DNA of 40,243 bases from Comamonadaceae bacterium (lineage in GTDB: Bacteria > Pseudomonadota > Gammaproteobacteria > Burkholderiales > Burkholderiaceae): contig CANNNH010000003.1 of assembly GCA_947505915.1 (NCBI GenBank), positions 1 to 40,243 of the forward strand. The letters run 5' to 3'. Shown one piece after another: positions 9,832-19,416 of the stretch; position 1 is the stretch's first letter; the number at the start of each line of letters is the position of its first letter. The position numbers and the translations under genes were made by a program. The notes under the pieces are model-generated. The model was given only the letters and a program-made list of their open reading frames with translations, was not told the origin of the DNA and searched no databases.

Positions 9832-9855
9832 AACCAAGCCAAGAGACAGCCAGCG

Positions 9856-10725
9856 TCAGGTGTTCTGCAAAGCCGCAATGCGCTGTTCAATCGGCGGGTG
9901 CGTGGCAAACAAAGCGCCCACACCACCGGCAATGCCCAAAGCCGCCACCGACTTGGGCAACTCGCCGGGCACCATGCCACCGAGACGGGCCAGCGCGTTG
10001 ATCATGGGCTGCTTGCGACCCAGCAACTGCGCGGCACCGGCATCGGCGCGGAACTCGCGGTGGCGCGAAAACCAGGCCACCACCATAGCGGCAGCAAAAC
10101 CCAGCACGATGTCCATCACGATGGTCGTGACGTAATAACCAATGCCCGGACCGGAACTCTGCGAGTCCCCCTTGCGCAAAAAGCTGTCCACCGCATAACC
10201 AACCACCCGGCTGATGAACACCACAAAGGTGTTCATCACACCCTGAATCAGCGTCATCGTGACCATGTCGCCGTTGGCAATGTGCGCGATTTCGTGGCCG
10301 ATCACGGCCTCGATTTCTTCCTTGGTCATGCCTTGCAGCAAACCGGTAGACACCGCCACCAGCGCCGAATTCTTGAAGGCGCCCGTGGCAAACGCATTGG
10401 GCTCGCCCTCAAAAATACCGACTTCAGGCATGCCGATACCGGCTTTTTGAGCCAGACGGCTGACGGCTTCGACGATCCAGGCTTCGTCCGCGTTTTGCGG
10501 CTGGTTGATCACGCGCACGCCCGAGCTCCACTTGGCCACCGGCTTGCTGATCAAGAGCGAGATGAATGCGCCGCCAAAACCCATGAGCAGTGCAAATCCG
10601 AGCAGCGCCGTCAGGTCCAGGCCGTTGGCGGTCAAAAAGCGGTTCACACCCAGCACGTTCGCGACGATGCCCAGCACCACGACGATGGCCAGGTTGGTCA
10701 TGACAAACAAAAAGATGCGTTTCAT
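9856..10725 (-). CDS. htpX: Membrane zinc metalloprotease HtpX
   Basis: 289-residue M48-family inner-membrane protease for quality control of misfolded membrane proteins. Transmembrane segments lie at about residues 4-26 and 38-60, with two more hydrophobic stretches at about 155-175 and 190-215. The zinc site is H144-E145-x-x-H148 ([11 protein letters not shown]), and [12 protein letters not shown] supplies the third ligand, a Glu. The ATG at 10725 ([11 protein letters not shown]) is the standard HtpX start; the frame is open to 10773 but the extra residues are not family-like. Length matches E. coli HtpX. Often heat- or envelope-stress induced, but no such promoter was identified. Confidence 0.95.
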   Translation of the reverse strand: MKRIFLFVMTNLAIVVVLGIVANVLGVNRFLTANGLDLTALLGFALLMGFGGAFISLLISKPVAKWSSGVRVINQPQNADEAWIVEAVSRLAQKAGIGMPEVGIFEGEPNAFATGAFKNSALVAVSTGLLQGMTKEEIEAVIGHEIAHIANGDMVTMTLIQGVMNTFVVFISRVVGYAVDSFLRKGDSQSSGPGIGYYVTTIVMDIVLGFAAAMVVAWFSRHREFRADAGAAQLLGRKQPMINALARLGGMVPGELPKSVAALGIAGGVGALFATHPPIEQRIAALQNT

Positions 10726-10802
10726 AAAAATAATCACTTTCGTGAGTTGTGCTTGTTGCAAAAAAACTGACAACCGTCCAGATGGGGGTTAAACCCGCGA
10801 TA

Positions 10803-11576
10803 TCAAGCGATCGGGGCCGGACGAAAAACTAAAGGGTCATCATAAAAAGAAAGCGCCTCGTTCTGCACCCACCATCCCGGAACACCTAAAACCGGCAGGG
10901 GTAAAAAGATTTTCGCTGTCAGGTCGGCTTGACGCAGCGCGCCGGCGGCCCAGTGGTCCAGCGCGTGCATCTCACCGGCGGGGGCCGGTGCACGGTACAC
11001 GTGGGCGGTGATTGACTTGCGCGGGTTCGTGAGTTTTTCCAGTAAAGCGTGACCGAACAGCACCAACCTGGCTTGGCCCCAGAGCGGGCGCAACTCCACA
11101 AAAAGCCGCTGCCACTGGCGCGCCTGCAGCGCCTCCCACAGGGGCTGCGGCGCGCTGAACAAGGCGGCGTTTTCGTCAAACACGGTCAGCGCATCTCGCA
11201 CCGCACCGCGCAGCGGCTGCACGCCAGAGCGCGCAATTTGCGCCGCCTGCAATGCGTTGAGGCAGCGCTTGGTTTCGGGAAATCGCAGCCAGCACAGGCC
11301 ATTGAACAAGTCGTGCAGGTTGTCGCGGGTGGGTACCTGGCGCGTGTCAAAAATAAATTTTTCGTAGGGCTGGTCTGCCGGCAAAGCTGCCTGGGGCACA
11401 AAGTCCGGCATCCAAGGTAGCGACACAGCGCCAGACGCTGTCTGCCGGTGCAAAGCGTTGAGCAGTTCTGCGACCGTGGCGCCAGCTGCCAGCATCGCGT
11501 CTACAGTGGCCGCTTCGGCGCGCCAGGGTGCCAGCCAGGGCTGCTGCCAGTCAAGCGCCTGGCCCAAGACGCTCAC
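10803..11576 (-). CDS. DUF3025 domain protein
   Basis: 257-residue protein of unknown function. The DUF3025 core is clear: [20 protein letters not shown], then [18 protein letters not shown] (about residues 70-107), and a later [12 protein letters not shown]. No signal peptide or membrane span is visible. Its start overlaps the pyrC stop by 4 bp (11573-11576), so it is translationally coupled to pyrC, a pairing I recall from other Burkholderiales. That hints at a link to pyrimidine metabolism but does not show one. Confidence 0.85.
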   Translation of the reverse strand: MSVLGQALDWQQPWLAPWRAEAATVDAMLAAGATVAELLNALHRQTASGAVSLPWMPDFVPQAALPADQPYEKFIFDTRQVPTRDNLHDLFNGLCWLRFPETKRCLNALQAAQIARSGVQPLRGAVRDALTVFDENAALFSAPQPLWEALQARQWQRLFVELRPLWGQARLVLFGHALLEKLTNPRKSITAHVYRAPAPAGEMHALDHWAAGALRQADLTAKIFLPLPVLGVPGWWVQNEALSFYDDPLVFRPAPIA

Positions 11577-12628
11577 ACCGGCGTCTCAACTTTCCAGGCC
11601 AGCGCTTCGCCGGAGCGCAGCGGCTTGAGCTCAGCCCCGCCAAAGGCAAAGCTTTCGGGCGGCGTCCAGCTTTGGCGCGTCAGCGTGAGCGTGCCGGTGT
11701 TGCGCGGCAGGCCGTAAAAATCAGCACCGTTGAAGCTGGCAAAGGCTTCGAGCTGGCCAAGCGCGCCGGCCGCGTCAAAGGCTTCAGCGTACAGCTCCAT
11801 GGCGGCATGCGCGGTGTAGCAACCGGCGCAACCGGTGGCATGTTCCTTGAGGTGCGCCGGGTGCGGCGCGCTGTCGGTGCCCAGGAAGAACCGCGCGTTG
11901 CCGCCAGTGGCCGCCTGGACCAGGGCCAGCCGGTGCTTTTCGCGCTTGAGCACGGGCAGGCAGTAGTAATGCGGGCGGATGCCGCCGGTGAAGATTGCGT
12001 TGCGGTTGTACAGCAGGTGGTGCGCCGTGATGGTGGCGCCGGTGAAGCGGTCCGCCGCCTGAACGTACTGCGCGGCCTCTTGGGTGGTGATGTGCTCGAA
12101 GACGATTTTCAGCTCGGGAAAATCGCGGCGCAGTGGAATCAGCTGCTGGTCGATGAACACGGCCTCGCGGTCAAACAGGTCAATCTCGGGGCTGGTGACT
12201 TCGCCGTGCACCAGCAGCAACATGCCTGCTTTTTGCATGGCTTCGAGCGTGGCGTAGGTCTTGCGCAGGTCGGTCACGCCGGCGTCGCTGTTGGTGGTGG
12301 CGCCCGCCGGGTAGAGCTTGGCAGCCACCACGCCGGCGTCTTTGGCGCGGCGGATTTCATCGGCCGGCAGGTTGTCAGTCAGGTACAGCGTCATCAAGGG
12401 CTCAAAAGCCACACCGGCCGGCACGGCCGCCTGAATACGCGCTTTGTAAGCCAGCGCCTGCGCGGCCGTGGTCACGGGCGGGCGCAGGTTGGGCATGATG
12501 ATGGCCCGGCCAAACTGGGCGGCCGTGTGCGGCACCACGGTGGCCAGCGCATCGCCGTCGCGCACATGCAAATGCCAGTCGTCGGGGCGGGTGATGGTGA
12601 GGTGTTGGGTTCGGTTGTCAGTGCTCAT
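11573..12628 (-). CDS. pyrC: Dihydroorotase, class II
   Basis: 351-residue zinc amidohydrolase catalysing reversible cyclisation of carbamoyl-aspartate to dihydroorotate in pyrimidine synthesis. The binuclear metal site is visible: H19 and H21 ([10 protein letters not shown]), K104 ([10 protein letters not shown], the lysine that is carboxylated in the family), H141 (LLLVHGEVT), H179 (VFEHITT) and D252 (FLGTDSAPH). Size matches the E. coli-type homodimeric enzyme. The downstream DUF3025 gene overlaps by 4 bp, while the LysR gene upstream is separated by 27 bp. Confidence 0.96.
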   Translation of the reverse strand: MSTDNRTQHLTITRPDDWHLHVRDGDALATVVPHTAAQFGRAIIMPNLRPPVTTAAQALAYKARIQAAVPAGVAFEPLMTLYLTDNLPADEIRRAKDAGVVAAKLYPAGATTNSDAGVTDLRKTYATLEAMQKAGMLLLVHGEVTSPEIDLFDREAVFIDQQLIPLRRDFPELKIVFEHITTQEAAQYVQAADRFTGATITAHHLLYNRNAIFTGGIRPHYYCLPVLKREKHRLALVQAATGGNARFFLGTDSAPHPAHLKEHATGCAGCYTAHAAMELYAEAFDAAGALGQLEAFASFNGADFYGLPRNTGTLTLTRQSWTPPESFAFGGAELKPLRSGEALAWKVETPV

Positions 12629-12655
12629 GCTGCCATTGTCCCAAAAACAGCGCTG

Positions 12656-13618
12656 CTAGCGCGGCCCGGGTCGGGCGGGCACGCGAGCGGGCTGGACGGC
12701 TTTGGGCACGGGCTGCGCTTGCAGGTAGTTCCACAAGGCCTGCGCCAGACTTTTGGGGGCGGCCTTGCCACCGGGGCGCTCGCGGTAAATGCGCACTTCC
12801 ATCAACATGTCCAGGCCGGCGCCGGCGCTGACCAGCTTTTTGGCGCGCACTTCTTTTTTGACGGCGCTGAGCGGTAAAAAAGCGATGCCATGACCTTCGA
12901 GTGCCATCGCCTTCAGGCCCTCGGCCATGTCAGTTTCGTAAACACGGTCCAGGTGAATAGCGGTGCTCGACTGCTTGAGCAGCATGTCCACCACACGGCC
13001 CAGGTAAGCGCCGGGCGCGTAGCCCAGGTAAGGCAGCGGCTGACCGGCCTGCCCCGGCAGCGAATAAAGGGGCTTGCCATCGGCAGCCGGTTTGACATAG
13101 GGCGCCAGCAGTTCCTGCCCCAGCGTGAGCATCTCGTAGCGGCCCGGGTCCAGCTGAAAGGGCTGCGAGTCATGGTGGTAGGCGATCAGCAAATCACAGC
13201 TGCCTTCAACCAGGCGCATCACCGCGTCATGCACATTGAGCGCGATCAGCCGGCTTTTGAGCGGACCGAATTTATCGCTCAGGCTGCTGACCCAGGCCGG
13301 AAAGAAGGTGAAGGCCAGGGTGTGCGGCACCGCAAACTCGACCACATCCTGCCCGGCCGCCGTGTGACCGCGCAGCATGGCGCGCGTTGACTGCAGGCCT
13401 TGCAGCATGTCCAGCGACTGCGCGTAAAGCGTTTCACCCGCCAGGGTGAGTCGCGTGGGGTAAGAACTGCGGTCCACCAGGTCCGTGCCGGCCCAGGCTT
13501 CCAAAGCCTGAATGCGCCTGGAAAAAGCCGGTTGCGTGACGTGGCGCAACTGCGCCGAACGGCTGAAACTGCGGGTTTCAGCCAGGCTGACGAAATCTTC
13601 CAACCATTTGGTTTCCAT
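12656..13618 (-). CDS. LysR-family regulator, HypT-like
   Basis: 320-residue LysR-type regulator. The winged HTH is at about residues 4-62 (ETKWLEDFVSLAETRSFSRSA, then VTQPAFSRRIQALE). The ETKWL start, QPAFSRRI helix and C-terminal GHGIAFLPLSAVKKEVRAKKL resemble E. coli HypT (YjiE), the hypochlorite-responsive regulator. This is recalled similarity, not a search result. The effector-binding half is complete. The last 25 residues are Pro/Arg-rich. It sits between pyrC and the Atm1-type exporter on the same strand; whether it controls either is unknown. Confidence 0.85.
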   Translation of the reverse strand: METKWLEDFVSLAETRSFSRSAQLRHVTQPAFSRRIQALEAWAGTDLVDRSSYPTRLTLAGETLYAQSLDMLQGLQSTRAMLRGHTAAGQDVVEFAVPHTLAFTFFPAWVSSLSDKFGPLKSRLIALNVHDAVMRLVEGSCDLLIAYHHDSQPFQLDPGRYEMLTLGQELLAPYVKPAADGKPLYSLPGQAGQPLPYLGYAPGAYLGRVVDMLLKQSSTAIHLDRVYETDMAEGLKAMALEGHGIAFLPLSAVKKEVRAKKLVSAGAGLDMLMEVRIYRERPGGKAAPKSLAQALWNYLQAQPVPKAVQPARVPARPGPR

Positions 13619-13648
13619 GACCTGGATTATTACGGCTGAAGTGGCGGC

Positions 13649-15538
13649 TCAGGCCTCGTCATGCCCTTGCTGCTGCAAGGCCCACATCTGGGCGTAGCGC
13701 CCGTCCTGGGCCAGCAAGCCGGCATGCGTGCCGCGCTCAATGATGCGGCCGGCGTCCATCACCAAAATCTCGTGGGCATCAACCACGGTCGAAAGCCGGT
13801 GGGCGATGACCAGCGTGGTCTTGTTTTGCGCGGCGGTGCGCAGCTCGGCCTGGATGGCGCGCTCATTGGCCGAGTCCAGCGCCGAAGTGGCTTCGTCAAA
13901 AATCACCACCGGCGGGTCTTTGAGCAAGGTGCGGGCAATCGCCACGCGCTGCTTCTCGCCGCCCGACAGCTTGAGGCCGCGCTCACCGACCATGGTGGCG
14001 TAGCCCTTGGGGGTGGCGCTGATGAAGTCGTGAATGCGCGCGGCCCGGGCGGCTTCTTCGACCTGCTCGCGGCTGGCACCGGGTTGGCCGTAGGCGATGT
14101 TGTATTCCACCGTGTCATTGAACAACACCGTGTCTTGCGGCACGATGCCAATGGCCTGGCGCACACTGGCCTGGGTGACCTGCTTGATGTCCTGCCCGGC
14201 GATGGTGATGCGCCCGCCTTCCTGCGGATTGCTGACGTCGTAAAAACGGTAGAGCAGCCGCGCCAGCGTGGACTTGCCCGCACCCGACGAGCCGACCACC
14301 GCCACGGTCTTGCCCGAAGGAATTTCAAAGCTCAGCTGATGCAATATGGGCCGGCTGGGCTCATAAGCAAAGCTGACGTTTTCAAAGCGCACCGTGGCGT
14401 CATGCGCCAGGTCGCCGGCCGCACCGGCAGCACCCACCGGCTTGGTCACGACCAGCGGCAGAGCACCCGGCACATCGGCGATCTCGCGCTCTTTTTCCAT
14501 CAGGTTGAACATCTTGTCCAGGTCGGTCAGGCTTTGCTTGATCTCACGGTAGATCACGCCCAGAAAACCCAGCGGAATGTAAAGCTGGATCATGAAAGCG
14601 TTGACCATCACCAGGTCGCCCAGCGTCATGCGGCCATCGACCACGCCCTGGGTGGCACGCCAGAGCATGGCCACCAGACCGATGGCGATGATGAGTTGCT
14701 GGCCGGTGTTGAGCAGGCTCAGGGTGCGCTGGCTCTTGACGGCGGCGCGCCGGTAGCGCTCCAGGTTCTCGTCATAGCGCCGGGCTTCAAAGGCCTCGTT
14801 GTTGAAGTACTTGACGGTTTCGTAGTTCAGCAGCGAGTCGATGGCGCGGCTGTGCGCGGAGGAGTCCAGCTCGTTCATCTGCTTTCTGAACTGCGTGCGC
14901 CACTCCGTCACCGTCACCGTGAAGGCGATGTAGAACACCAGCGCGATGATGGTGATGCCGGCAAACCAGACGTCGAACTTGACAGCCAGCAGGCTGAGCA
15001 CCAGCGTTACCTCGATCAGCGTGGGAATGATGCTGTAAAGCGAATACGAAATCAGCGAATGCACGCCGCGCGTGCCGCGCTCGATGTCGCGCGTCATGCC
15101 GCCGGTCTGGCGTTCCAGGTGAAAGCGCAGGCTCAGCGCATGCAGGTGCTCAAAAACTTCCAGCGAAATGCGCCGCGCCGCGCCCTCGGTGGCCTTGGCA
15201 AACACCAGCTCGCGCAGCTCGGTGAACAGCGAGGTAGACAGGCGCAACAGGCCGTAGGCCAGCAGCAGCGCCACCGGCACCACCAGCACGGCCTGCACGT
15301 CGCCGGGCTTGAAACTCATGGTGTCGACCAGGTCTTTGAGTAGCAGCGGCACGCCGACATTGGCCACCTTGGCGCCCACCATGAATGTCAGGGCTGCGAC
15401 AACGCGCCACTTGTAGGCCCAGAGGTAAGGGAAAAGCCGCTTGAGCGTGTCCATGTCAGAGCGCGGCGGCCGGGGCGGCTGGCCGGCAGAAGTTTCGGCC
15501 GGCAGAGTCAAACTATCTGGGGATGCTCGAGAGCGCAT
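13649..15538 (-). CDS. Atm1/HMT-type ABC exporter, fused permease-ATPase
   Basis: 629-residue half-transporter that should dimerise in the inner membrane. A six-helix permease domain (about residues 35-330, beginning LFPYLWAYKWRVVAAL) precedes one ATPase domain with Walker A GSSGAGKST, signature LSGGEKQRVAIARTLL, Walker B VVIFDEATSALD and H-loop LVIAHRLST. The subtype resembles the Atm1/HMT group that exports glutathione- or thiol-linked compounds. The ATG at 15538 (MRSRASPDS) is chosen; ATG 15454 (MDTLKRLF) is possible and would give 601 residues. The longer open frame to 15736 overlaps the thioesterase gene and is unlikely. Divergent from the YciA-like gene with a 52-bp gap. Confidence 0.9.
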   Translation of the reverse strand: MRSRASPDSLTLPAETSAGQPPRPPRSDMDTLKRLFPYLWAYKWRVVAALTFMVGAKVANVGVPLLLKDLVDTMSFKPGDVQAVLVVPVALLLAYGLLRLSTSLFTELRELVFAKATEGAARRISLEVFEHLHALSLRFHLERQTGGMTRDIERGTRGVHSLISYSLYSIIPTLIEVTLVLSLLAVKFDVWFAGITIIALVFYIAFTVTVTEWRTQFRKQMNELDSSAHSRAIDSLLNYETVKYFNNEAFEARRYDENLERYRRAAVKSQRTLSLLNTGQQLIIAIGLVAMLWRATQGVVDGRMTLGDLVMVNAFMIQLYIPLGFLGVIYREIKQSLTDLDKMFNLMEKEREIADVPGALPLVVTKPVGAAGAAGDLAHDATVRFENVSFAYEPSRPILHQLSFEIPSGKTVAVVGSSGAGKSTLARLLYRFYDVSNPQEGGRITIAGQDIKQVTQASVRQAIGIVPQDTVLFNDTVEYNIAYGQPGASREQVEEAARAARIHDFISATPKGYATMVGERGLKLSGGEKQRVAIARTLLKDPPVVIFDEATSALDSANERAIQAELRTAAQNKTTLVIAHRLSTVVDAHEILVMDAGRIIERGTHAGLLAQDGRYAQMWALQQQGHDEA

Positions 15539-15590
15539 GAAGGACAATCGTGAAATACAAAAAACTGAACTTAACCGAGAGATTGTGCCT

Positions 15591-16028
15591 ATGTCTTCTG
15601 AATCAAGTACCCCGGGAACCGACAAGCTCAGTCTGCCGGCCGACAAGGAGTTGGTGCTCAAGGTCATCCCGATGCCGGCGGACTGCAATGCCAACGGTGA
15701 TATTTTCGGCGGCTGGGTCATGGCCCAGGTCGACATGGCCGGCTCAGTCCTGCCGGCGCGCTACGTCAACGGCCGCATGGCCACAGTGGCGGTGAACCAG
15801 TTCATCTTCAAACAACCCGTGAAGGTGGGCGACATACTTTCATTTTTTGCGGAGGTCACCCGCATCGGCAACACCTCCATCACTGTGCAGGTAGAGGTGT
15901 ATGCAGAACGCTTTCGCGCGCAGGGCCGCTACATCAAAGTCACTGAAGCCAGCCTGACTTATGTGGCCATCGGCGATGACGGCAAGCCCCGCCCGATTGA
16001 CAAGCCGGGCAACAAGCCGGCCCAGTGA
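15591..16028 (+). CDS. Acyl-CoA thioesterase, YciA-like hotdog protein
   Basis: 145-residue hotdog-fold thioesterase hydrolysing acyl-CoA to free acid and CoA. The family motif PADCNANGDIFGGWVMAQVDMAG lies at about residues 29-51, with the catalytic-type Asp in GDIFGGW, followed by AVNQFIFKQPVKVGD. The ATG at 15591 follows a purine-rich ACCGAGAG and starts the family-length protein; the upstream open frame would run into the ABC exporter. Convergent with the YigI-like gene, only 21 bp apart with no visible terminator. Confidence 0.88.
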   Translation: MSSESSTPGTDKLSLPADKELVLKVIPMPADCNANGDIFGGWVMAQVDMAGSVLPARYVNGRMATVAVNQFIFKQPVKVGDILSFFAEVTRIGNTSITVQVEVYAERFRAQGRYIKVTEASLTYVAIGDDGKPRPIDKPGNKPAQ

Positions 16029-16049
16029 GCCCGGCATCCAGGGCCAGCA

Positions 16050-16544
16050 TCAGGAGACGATGTAAACCCCTGAGCCCACTGCCAGCAGTTGGCCGTCGGC
16101 GCCATGAAAGGCCATGCGCGTGTTGGCCACCCGCGAGCCCACGCGCAAGACCTCGGCATGCATTTCAAAATGCTCGCTGATGCCGGGGCGCAGGTAGTCG
16201 ATGCGCAAGTCGATGGTGCCCAGTTTGGCAAAACGCTGCAAGCGCAGCGCCGGCGCTTCATCCATGTGGCGCGCGCCCTGGGCAGCCAGCACGGCCAGTC
16301 CACCCAGCGTGTCCAGCGCGGCACTGATCACGCCGCCATGCACCCGGTTGTAAGCCGCATGACCGATCAGATCATCCCGCATGGCCAGGCTGGCGGACAC
16401 TCGCTCAGGCTCAATAGAGACGATCTTCAGGCCGAGCAATCGATTGAAAACAATTTTTTCTTCAAACAGCTCAGTCAGGCCGCGAATGTATTCAGGCTCT
16501 AAAACGACAGGGGTGGCCGGCGCGGCCTTTTTCTGGAATGTCAT
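16050..16544 (-). CDS. YigI-like hotdog thioesterase
   Basis: 164-residue PaaI/YigI-type thioesterase. Landmarks are FNRLLGLKIVSIEPE, HGGVISAALDTLGGLAV (the HGG active-site helix) and GTIDLRIDYLRPG, all shared with E. coli YigI as I recall it. It is the last gene of the fatty-acid operon, 34 bp after the enoyl-CoA hydratase. It probably releases CoA from short or medium acyl-CoA intermediates; chain length is not evident from sequence. Confidence 0.85.
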   Translation of the reverse strand: MTFQKKAAPATPVVLEPEYIRGLTELFEEKIVFNRLLGLKIVSIEPERVSASLAMRDDLIGHAAYNRVHGGVISAALDTLGGLAVLAAQGARHMDEAPALRLQRFAKLGTIDLRIDYLRPGISEHFEMHAEVLRVGSRVANTRMAFHGADGQLLAVGSGVYIVS

Positions 16545-16578
16545 TCACACATTGTGGCTGAGCGCTTGGGGCGAGGTT

Positions 16579-17352
16579 TCAGAGCTTGGCAAAGTCCGGC
16601 CGGCGCTTTTCAACGAAGGCGGTAAAGGCTTCACGCGCCGCCGGTTCGCGCAGCATGCGGCCAAAGCTGCTGATCTCTTCGGCAATGCGCCCGGCAACCA
16701 CGGGGGCGTTGCTCATTTTCATCAGGCGCTTGGTTTCCAGCAGCGAGGACAGTGGCTTGGCCGCGAGTTTTTTAGCCTGCATTTGCGCTAGCGCGTTGGC
16801 TTCGGCCGGCGGCACGATGCGGTTGATCAAACCCAGCTCCAGCGCCGTTTCAGCCGTGAAGGGCTCGCCCAGCAGCAGTGCTTCGGCGGCACGCTGATGG
16901 CCCATGAGCTGCGGCAGCAACAGGCTGGAGCCCGCCTCGGGACACAGGCCCAGGTTGACAAAGGGCAGCGAAAAAGCGGCGTTGTCGCCCGCATAAACCA
17001 GGTCGCAATGCAGCAGCATGGTGGTGCCGATGCCAACCGCGGGCCCGCAAACCGCAGCCACCAGCGGTTTGGCAAAGGTGCTGAGCGCACGCAAAAAACG
17101 AAAGACCGGCGCGTCACTGTCGTTGGGCGGCACACTCAAAAAGTCTTTGATGTCATTGCCGGCTGAAAAAATCAGCGCGTGCCCCTGAAAGACCACCACA
17201 CGCACCGCCGCATCGCCGGCGGCGCTGTCCAACGCGTCGGACAAGTGACCATACATGGCGGCGGTGAGCGAGTTTTTTTTGTCGACCCGGTTGAAGGTGA
17301 TGGTCATCACCGAGTCTTCGGTGTGCACGAGGATTTCTGGCGAGGCTGACAT
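16579..17352 (-). CDS. Enoyl-CoA hydratase/isomerase family protein
   Basis: 257-residue crotonase-fold enzyme. The oxyanion-hole segments are FSAGNDIKDF (about residue 63) and AAVCGPAVGIGTTMLLHCDLVYA. The downstream acidic position lies in FVNLGLCPEAGSS, where a single Glu remains, so isomerase or hydratase activity cannot be decided. The length is typical. The start is 2 bp from the TesB-like gene's stop, indicating one transcript. It probably provides a second hydratase/isomerase for unsaturated acyl-CoAs besides the bifunctional enzyme at 19417. Confidence 0.9.
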   Translation of the reverse strand: MSASPEILVHTEDSVMTITFNRVDKKNSLTAAMYGHLSDALDSAAGDAAVRVVVFQGHALIFSAGNDIKDFLSVPPNDSDAPVFRFLRALSTFAKPLVAAVCGPAVGIGTTMLLHCDLVYAGDNAAFSLPFVNLGLCPEAGSSLLLPQLMGHQRAAEALLLGEPFTAETALELGLINRIVPPAEANALAQMQAKKLAAKPLSSLLETKRLMKMSNAPVVAGRIAEEISSFGRMLREPAAREAFTAFVEKRRPDFAKL

Positions 17353-17354
17353 CT

Positions 17355-18179
17355 CTACTCCTTGAAATAAACAATCTGGTGCGAGGTCACCAGCAATTCA
17401 CCGGCTTCGGACCACAGCTGCACAGCCTGGTCAAAAAAACCTTGCTGAAAGTTTTGCGCCTGCGCTTGCCCCAGCAAATAAGCCTGGTCGGTGCGCGCCA
17501 GTTCAGCCGCACCCGCATGAAAGTACACCGTCACCGACACCGTACCGGCCGGCACCAGGGTCGCACGGCGCAACCAGATGCGCGGGTAAAAAGCATCGGC
17601 CATGGCCGTCAATGCCAAAAAATCCAGTGGCCGTGGCGGATTGTCGCGCAGCCAGAACTGACTCAGACTGTCCTTGCCACCGCCGTCCAGCAGCCGGGGC
17701 AAATCGCCACGCGCCACCCGCATTTCGTAGCGCTGCGTCCAGGCCAGTTTGTCAGGGTAAGCGGCGGGGCTGCAGTCTTGCGGCAATGGCGCAGCAGGCA
17801 TCGGGCTGTCGTTTTGGCCCCAGGTCGGGCGCCGCACGGCCGTGACAGCGGTGGCGCTCATGAGTACGCTCTGCGCACCTTGCGCGTCTAGCTGCGTCAT
17901 CTCAATGAACCAGTGCTGGGTAGAACGGTTGGTCCGCAGCGGTCTGGCCGTCAACTGAAAATCGCCGGGTGCGACCGCCGCTGCAAAGTTCACCGTGAGG
18001 GACAGCGGATCACCGAGCAGCGCCGGGTGCAGCAAAACCGCTTGCAAGGCGGTGGCCGCGGTGGTGCCGCCAAACGGCCCCACCATGTTCCAGTAGGCCG
18101 GACTGCTGCTGCCCCTGAAAACGCCGGGCCGGGCAGCGTCCAGCGGCTCCAGGCGCAGCGCCTCATCCAATGCATGCAT
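17355..18179 (-). CDS. Acyl-CoA thioesterase, TesB-like double hotdog
   Basis: 274-residue thioesterase-superfamily protein with two hotdog halves. The N-terminal half carries AYWNMVGPFGGTTAATALQA and the C-terminal half carries PLDFLALTAMADAFYPRIWL, a TesB-like DAFYPR segment. It probably cleaves CoA esters during beta-oxidation. The gene lies 5 bp after the thiolase stop and 2 bp before the hydratase, firmly inside the operon. Specificity is unknown. Confidence 0.82.
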   Translation of the reverse strand: MHALDEALRLEPLDAARPGVFRGSSSPAYWNMVGPFGGTTAATALQAVLLHPALLGDPLSLTVNFAAAVAPGDFQLTARPLRTNRSTQHWFIEMTQLDAQGAQSVLMSATAVTAVRRPTWGQNDSPMPAAPLPQDCSPAAYPDKLAWTQRYEMRVARGDLPRLLDGGGKDSLSQFWLRDNPPRPLDFLALTAMADAFYPRIWLRRATLVPAGTVSVTVYFHAGAAELARTDQAYLLGQAQAQNFQQGFFDQAVQLWSEAGELLVTSHQIVYFKE

Positions 18180-18184
18180 GCGGC

Positions 18185-19384
18185 TCAGACCCGCTCAAAA
18201 ATGCCAGCCGCGCCCTGCCCCATGCCCACGCACATGGTGACCATGGCATAGCGCAGTTGATGCCGGTGCAAGGCATGAATGGCCGTCGCAGAACGGATGG
18301 CACCCGTGGCCCCCAGCGGATGGCCCAGCGCAATGGCACCGCCCATGGGGTTGACCTTGGCCGGGTCCAGGCCCAGGGTCTGCATCACCGCCAGCGACTG
18401 CGCAGCAAAGGCTTCATTGAGCTCAATCCAGTCGATGTCGGCCTGCTGAAGGCCTGCAAAGCCGAGCGCCGCCGGAATGGCCTCGATGGGGCCTATGCCC
18501 ATGATGTGCGGCGGCACGCCGCGGCTGGCATAGCTGACAAAGCGCGCTAAGGGCTTGAGGCCGTGCCGGCGTATGGCTTTTTCGCTGGCCAGGATCAGCG
18601 CGCCTGCGCCGTCCGATGTTTGCGAGGAATTGCCTGCCGTCACCGAACCACGCGCGGCAAACACTGTCTTGAGTTTGGCCAGGCCGTCCATCGAGGTGTC
18701 GGCGCGAGGGCCTTCGTCCAGGCTGACGGTACGGGTGCTGAGCTCGGTCTCACCGCTTTGCAAATTGGGGCTGCGATGGCTGACCTGCACGGGCGTGATC
18801 TCGTCCTTGAACTCACCGGCCTGCTGCGCTTTGAGCGCCCTGGCGTGCGAAGCACAGGCAAATTCATCCTGCGCCTGGCGTGATATTTTCCATTGCTGCG
18901 CCACCTTTTCGGCGGTCAGGCCCATGCCGTAGGCCAGGCCGATGTTCTCGTCCTGCAAATACATGGCCGGCGACAGCGAAGGCGCATTGCCCGACATAGG
19001 CACCATGCTCATGCTCTCGGTGCCGGCCGCGATCATGATGTCGGCCTCACCGACCCGTATGCGGTCCGCCGCCATCTGTACCGCTGAAAGCCCGGAGGCG
19101 CAAAAGCGATTGACCGTGATACCGCCCACACTGTGGGGCAAACCCGCCAGCACCGCCCCGATGCGCGCAATGTTCAGGCCCTGAGGGCCTTCCGGAATGG
19201 CGCAGCCGCAAATGATGTCTTCAATGGCCGCGGGGTCCAGGCTGGGCACCTGGGCCAGGGCGGCGCGCAGCGCCTGAACCAGCAAGTCGTCCGGGCGCAT
19301 GTGGCGAAAAAAACCGCGGTGCGAGCGCCCTATGGGTGTGCGCGTGGCGGCGACGATGTAAGCGTCTTGGATTTGTTGGGACAT
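18185..19384 (-). CDS. Acetyl-CoA C-acyltransferase (thiolase)
   Basis: 399-residue thiolase completing beta-oxidation by cleaving 3-ketoacyl-CoA with CoA to acetyl-CoA and a shortened acyl-CoA. The nucleophile is C95 (NRFCASGLSAVQ); H355 (GHPLGATGA) and C385 (MCVGMGQGAAGIFE) complete the site, and NEAFAAQ is also present. Length and motifs suit a degradative FadA/PcaF-like enzyme; the context (acyl-CoA dehydrogenase, bifunctional dehydrogenase) favours FadA-type action. It lies 32 bp after the upstream bifunctional gene. Confidence 0.94.
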   Translation of the reverse strand: MSQQIQDAYIVAATRTPIGRSHRGFFRHMRPDDLLVQALRAALAQVPSLDPAAIEDIICGCAIPEGPQGLNIARIGAVLAGLPHSVGGITVNRFCASGLSAVQMAADRIRVGEADIMIAAGTESMSMVPMSGNAPSLSPAMYLQDENIGLAYGMGLTAEKVAQQWKISRQAQDEFACASHARALKAQQAGEFKDEITPVQVSHRSPNLQSGETELSTRTVSLDEGPRADTSMDGLAKLKTVFAARGSVTAGNSSQTSDGAGALILASEKAIRRHGLKPLARFVSYASRGVPPHIMGIGPIEAIPAALGFAGLQQADIDWIELNEAFAAQSLAVMQTLGLDPAKVNPMGGAIALGHPLGATGAIRSATAIHALHRHQLRYAMVTMCVGMGQGAAGIFERV

Positions 19385-19416
19385 TTTGAAATTCTTTCGC
19401 TAGGAGTCAGTTCACT

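Larger units (their letters stand above)
9614..9855. other. Intergenic region between rnpB and htpX
   Basis: I see no gene here. The region contains a long nested inverted repeat (9706-9767) and a minus-strand terminator (9804-9831). Short open frames crossing it lack recognisable motifs. Confidence 0.6.

Noticed and set aside
11528..12877. 449-codon plus-strand frame opposite pyrC
   Set aside because: It spans pyrC and parts of two neighbours in antisense. It is Gly/Arg/Val-rich, with no ribosome site or family motif.
13661..15343. 560-codon open frame on the plus strand opposite the ABC exporter
   Set aside because: It is a high-GC shadow. The encoded residues are Gln/Arg/His-rich without motifs, while the opposite strand encodes a complete exporter.
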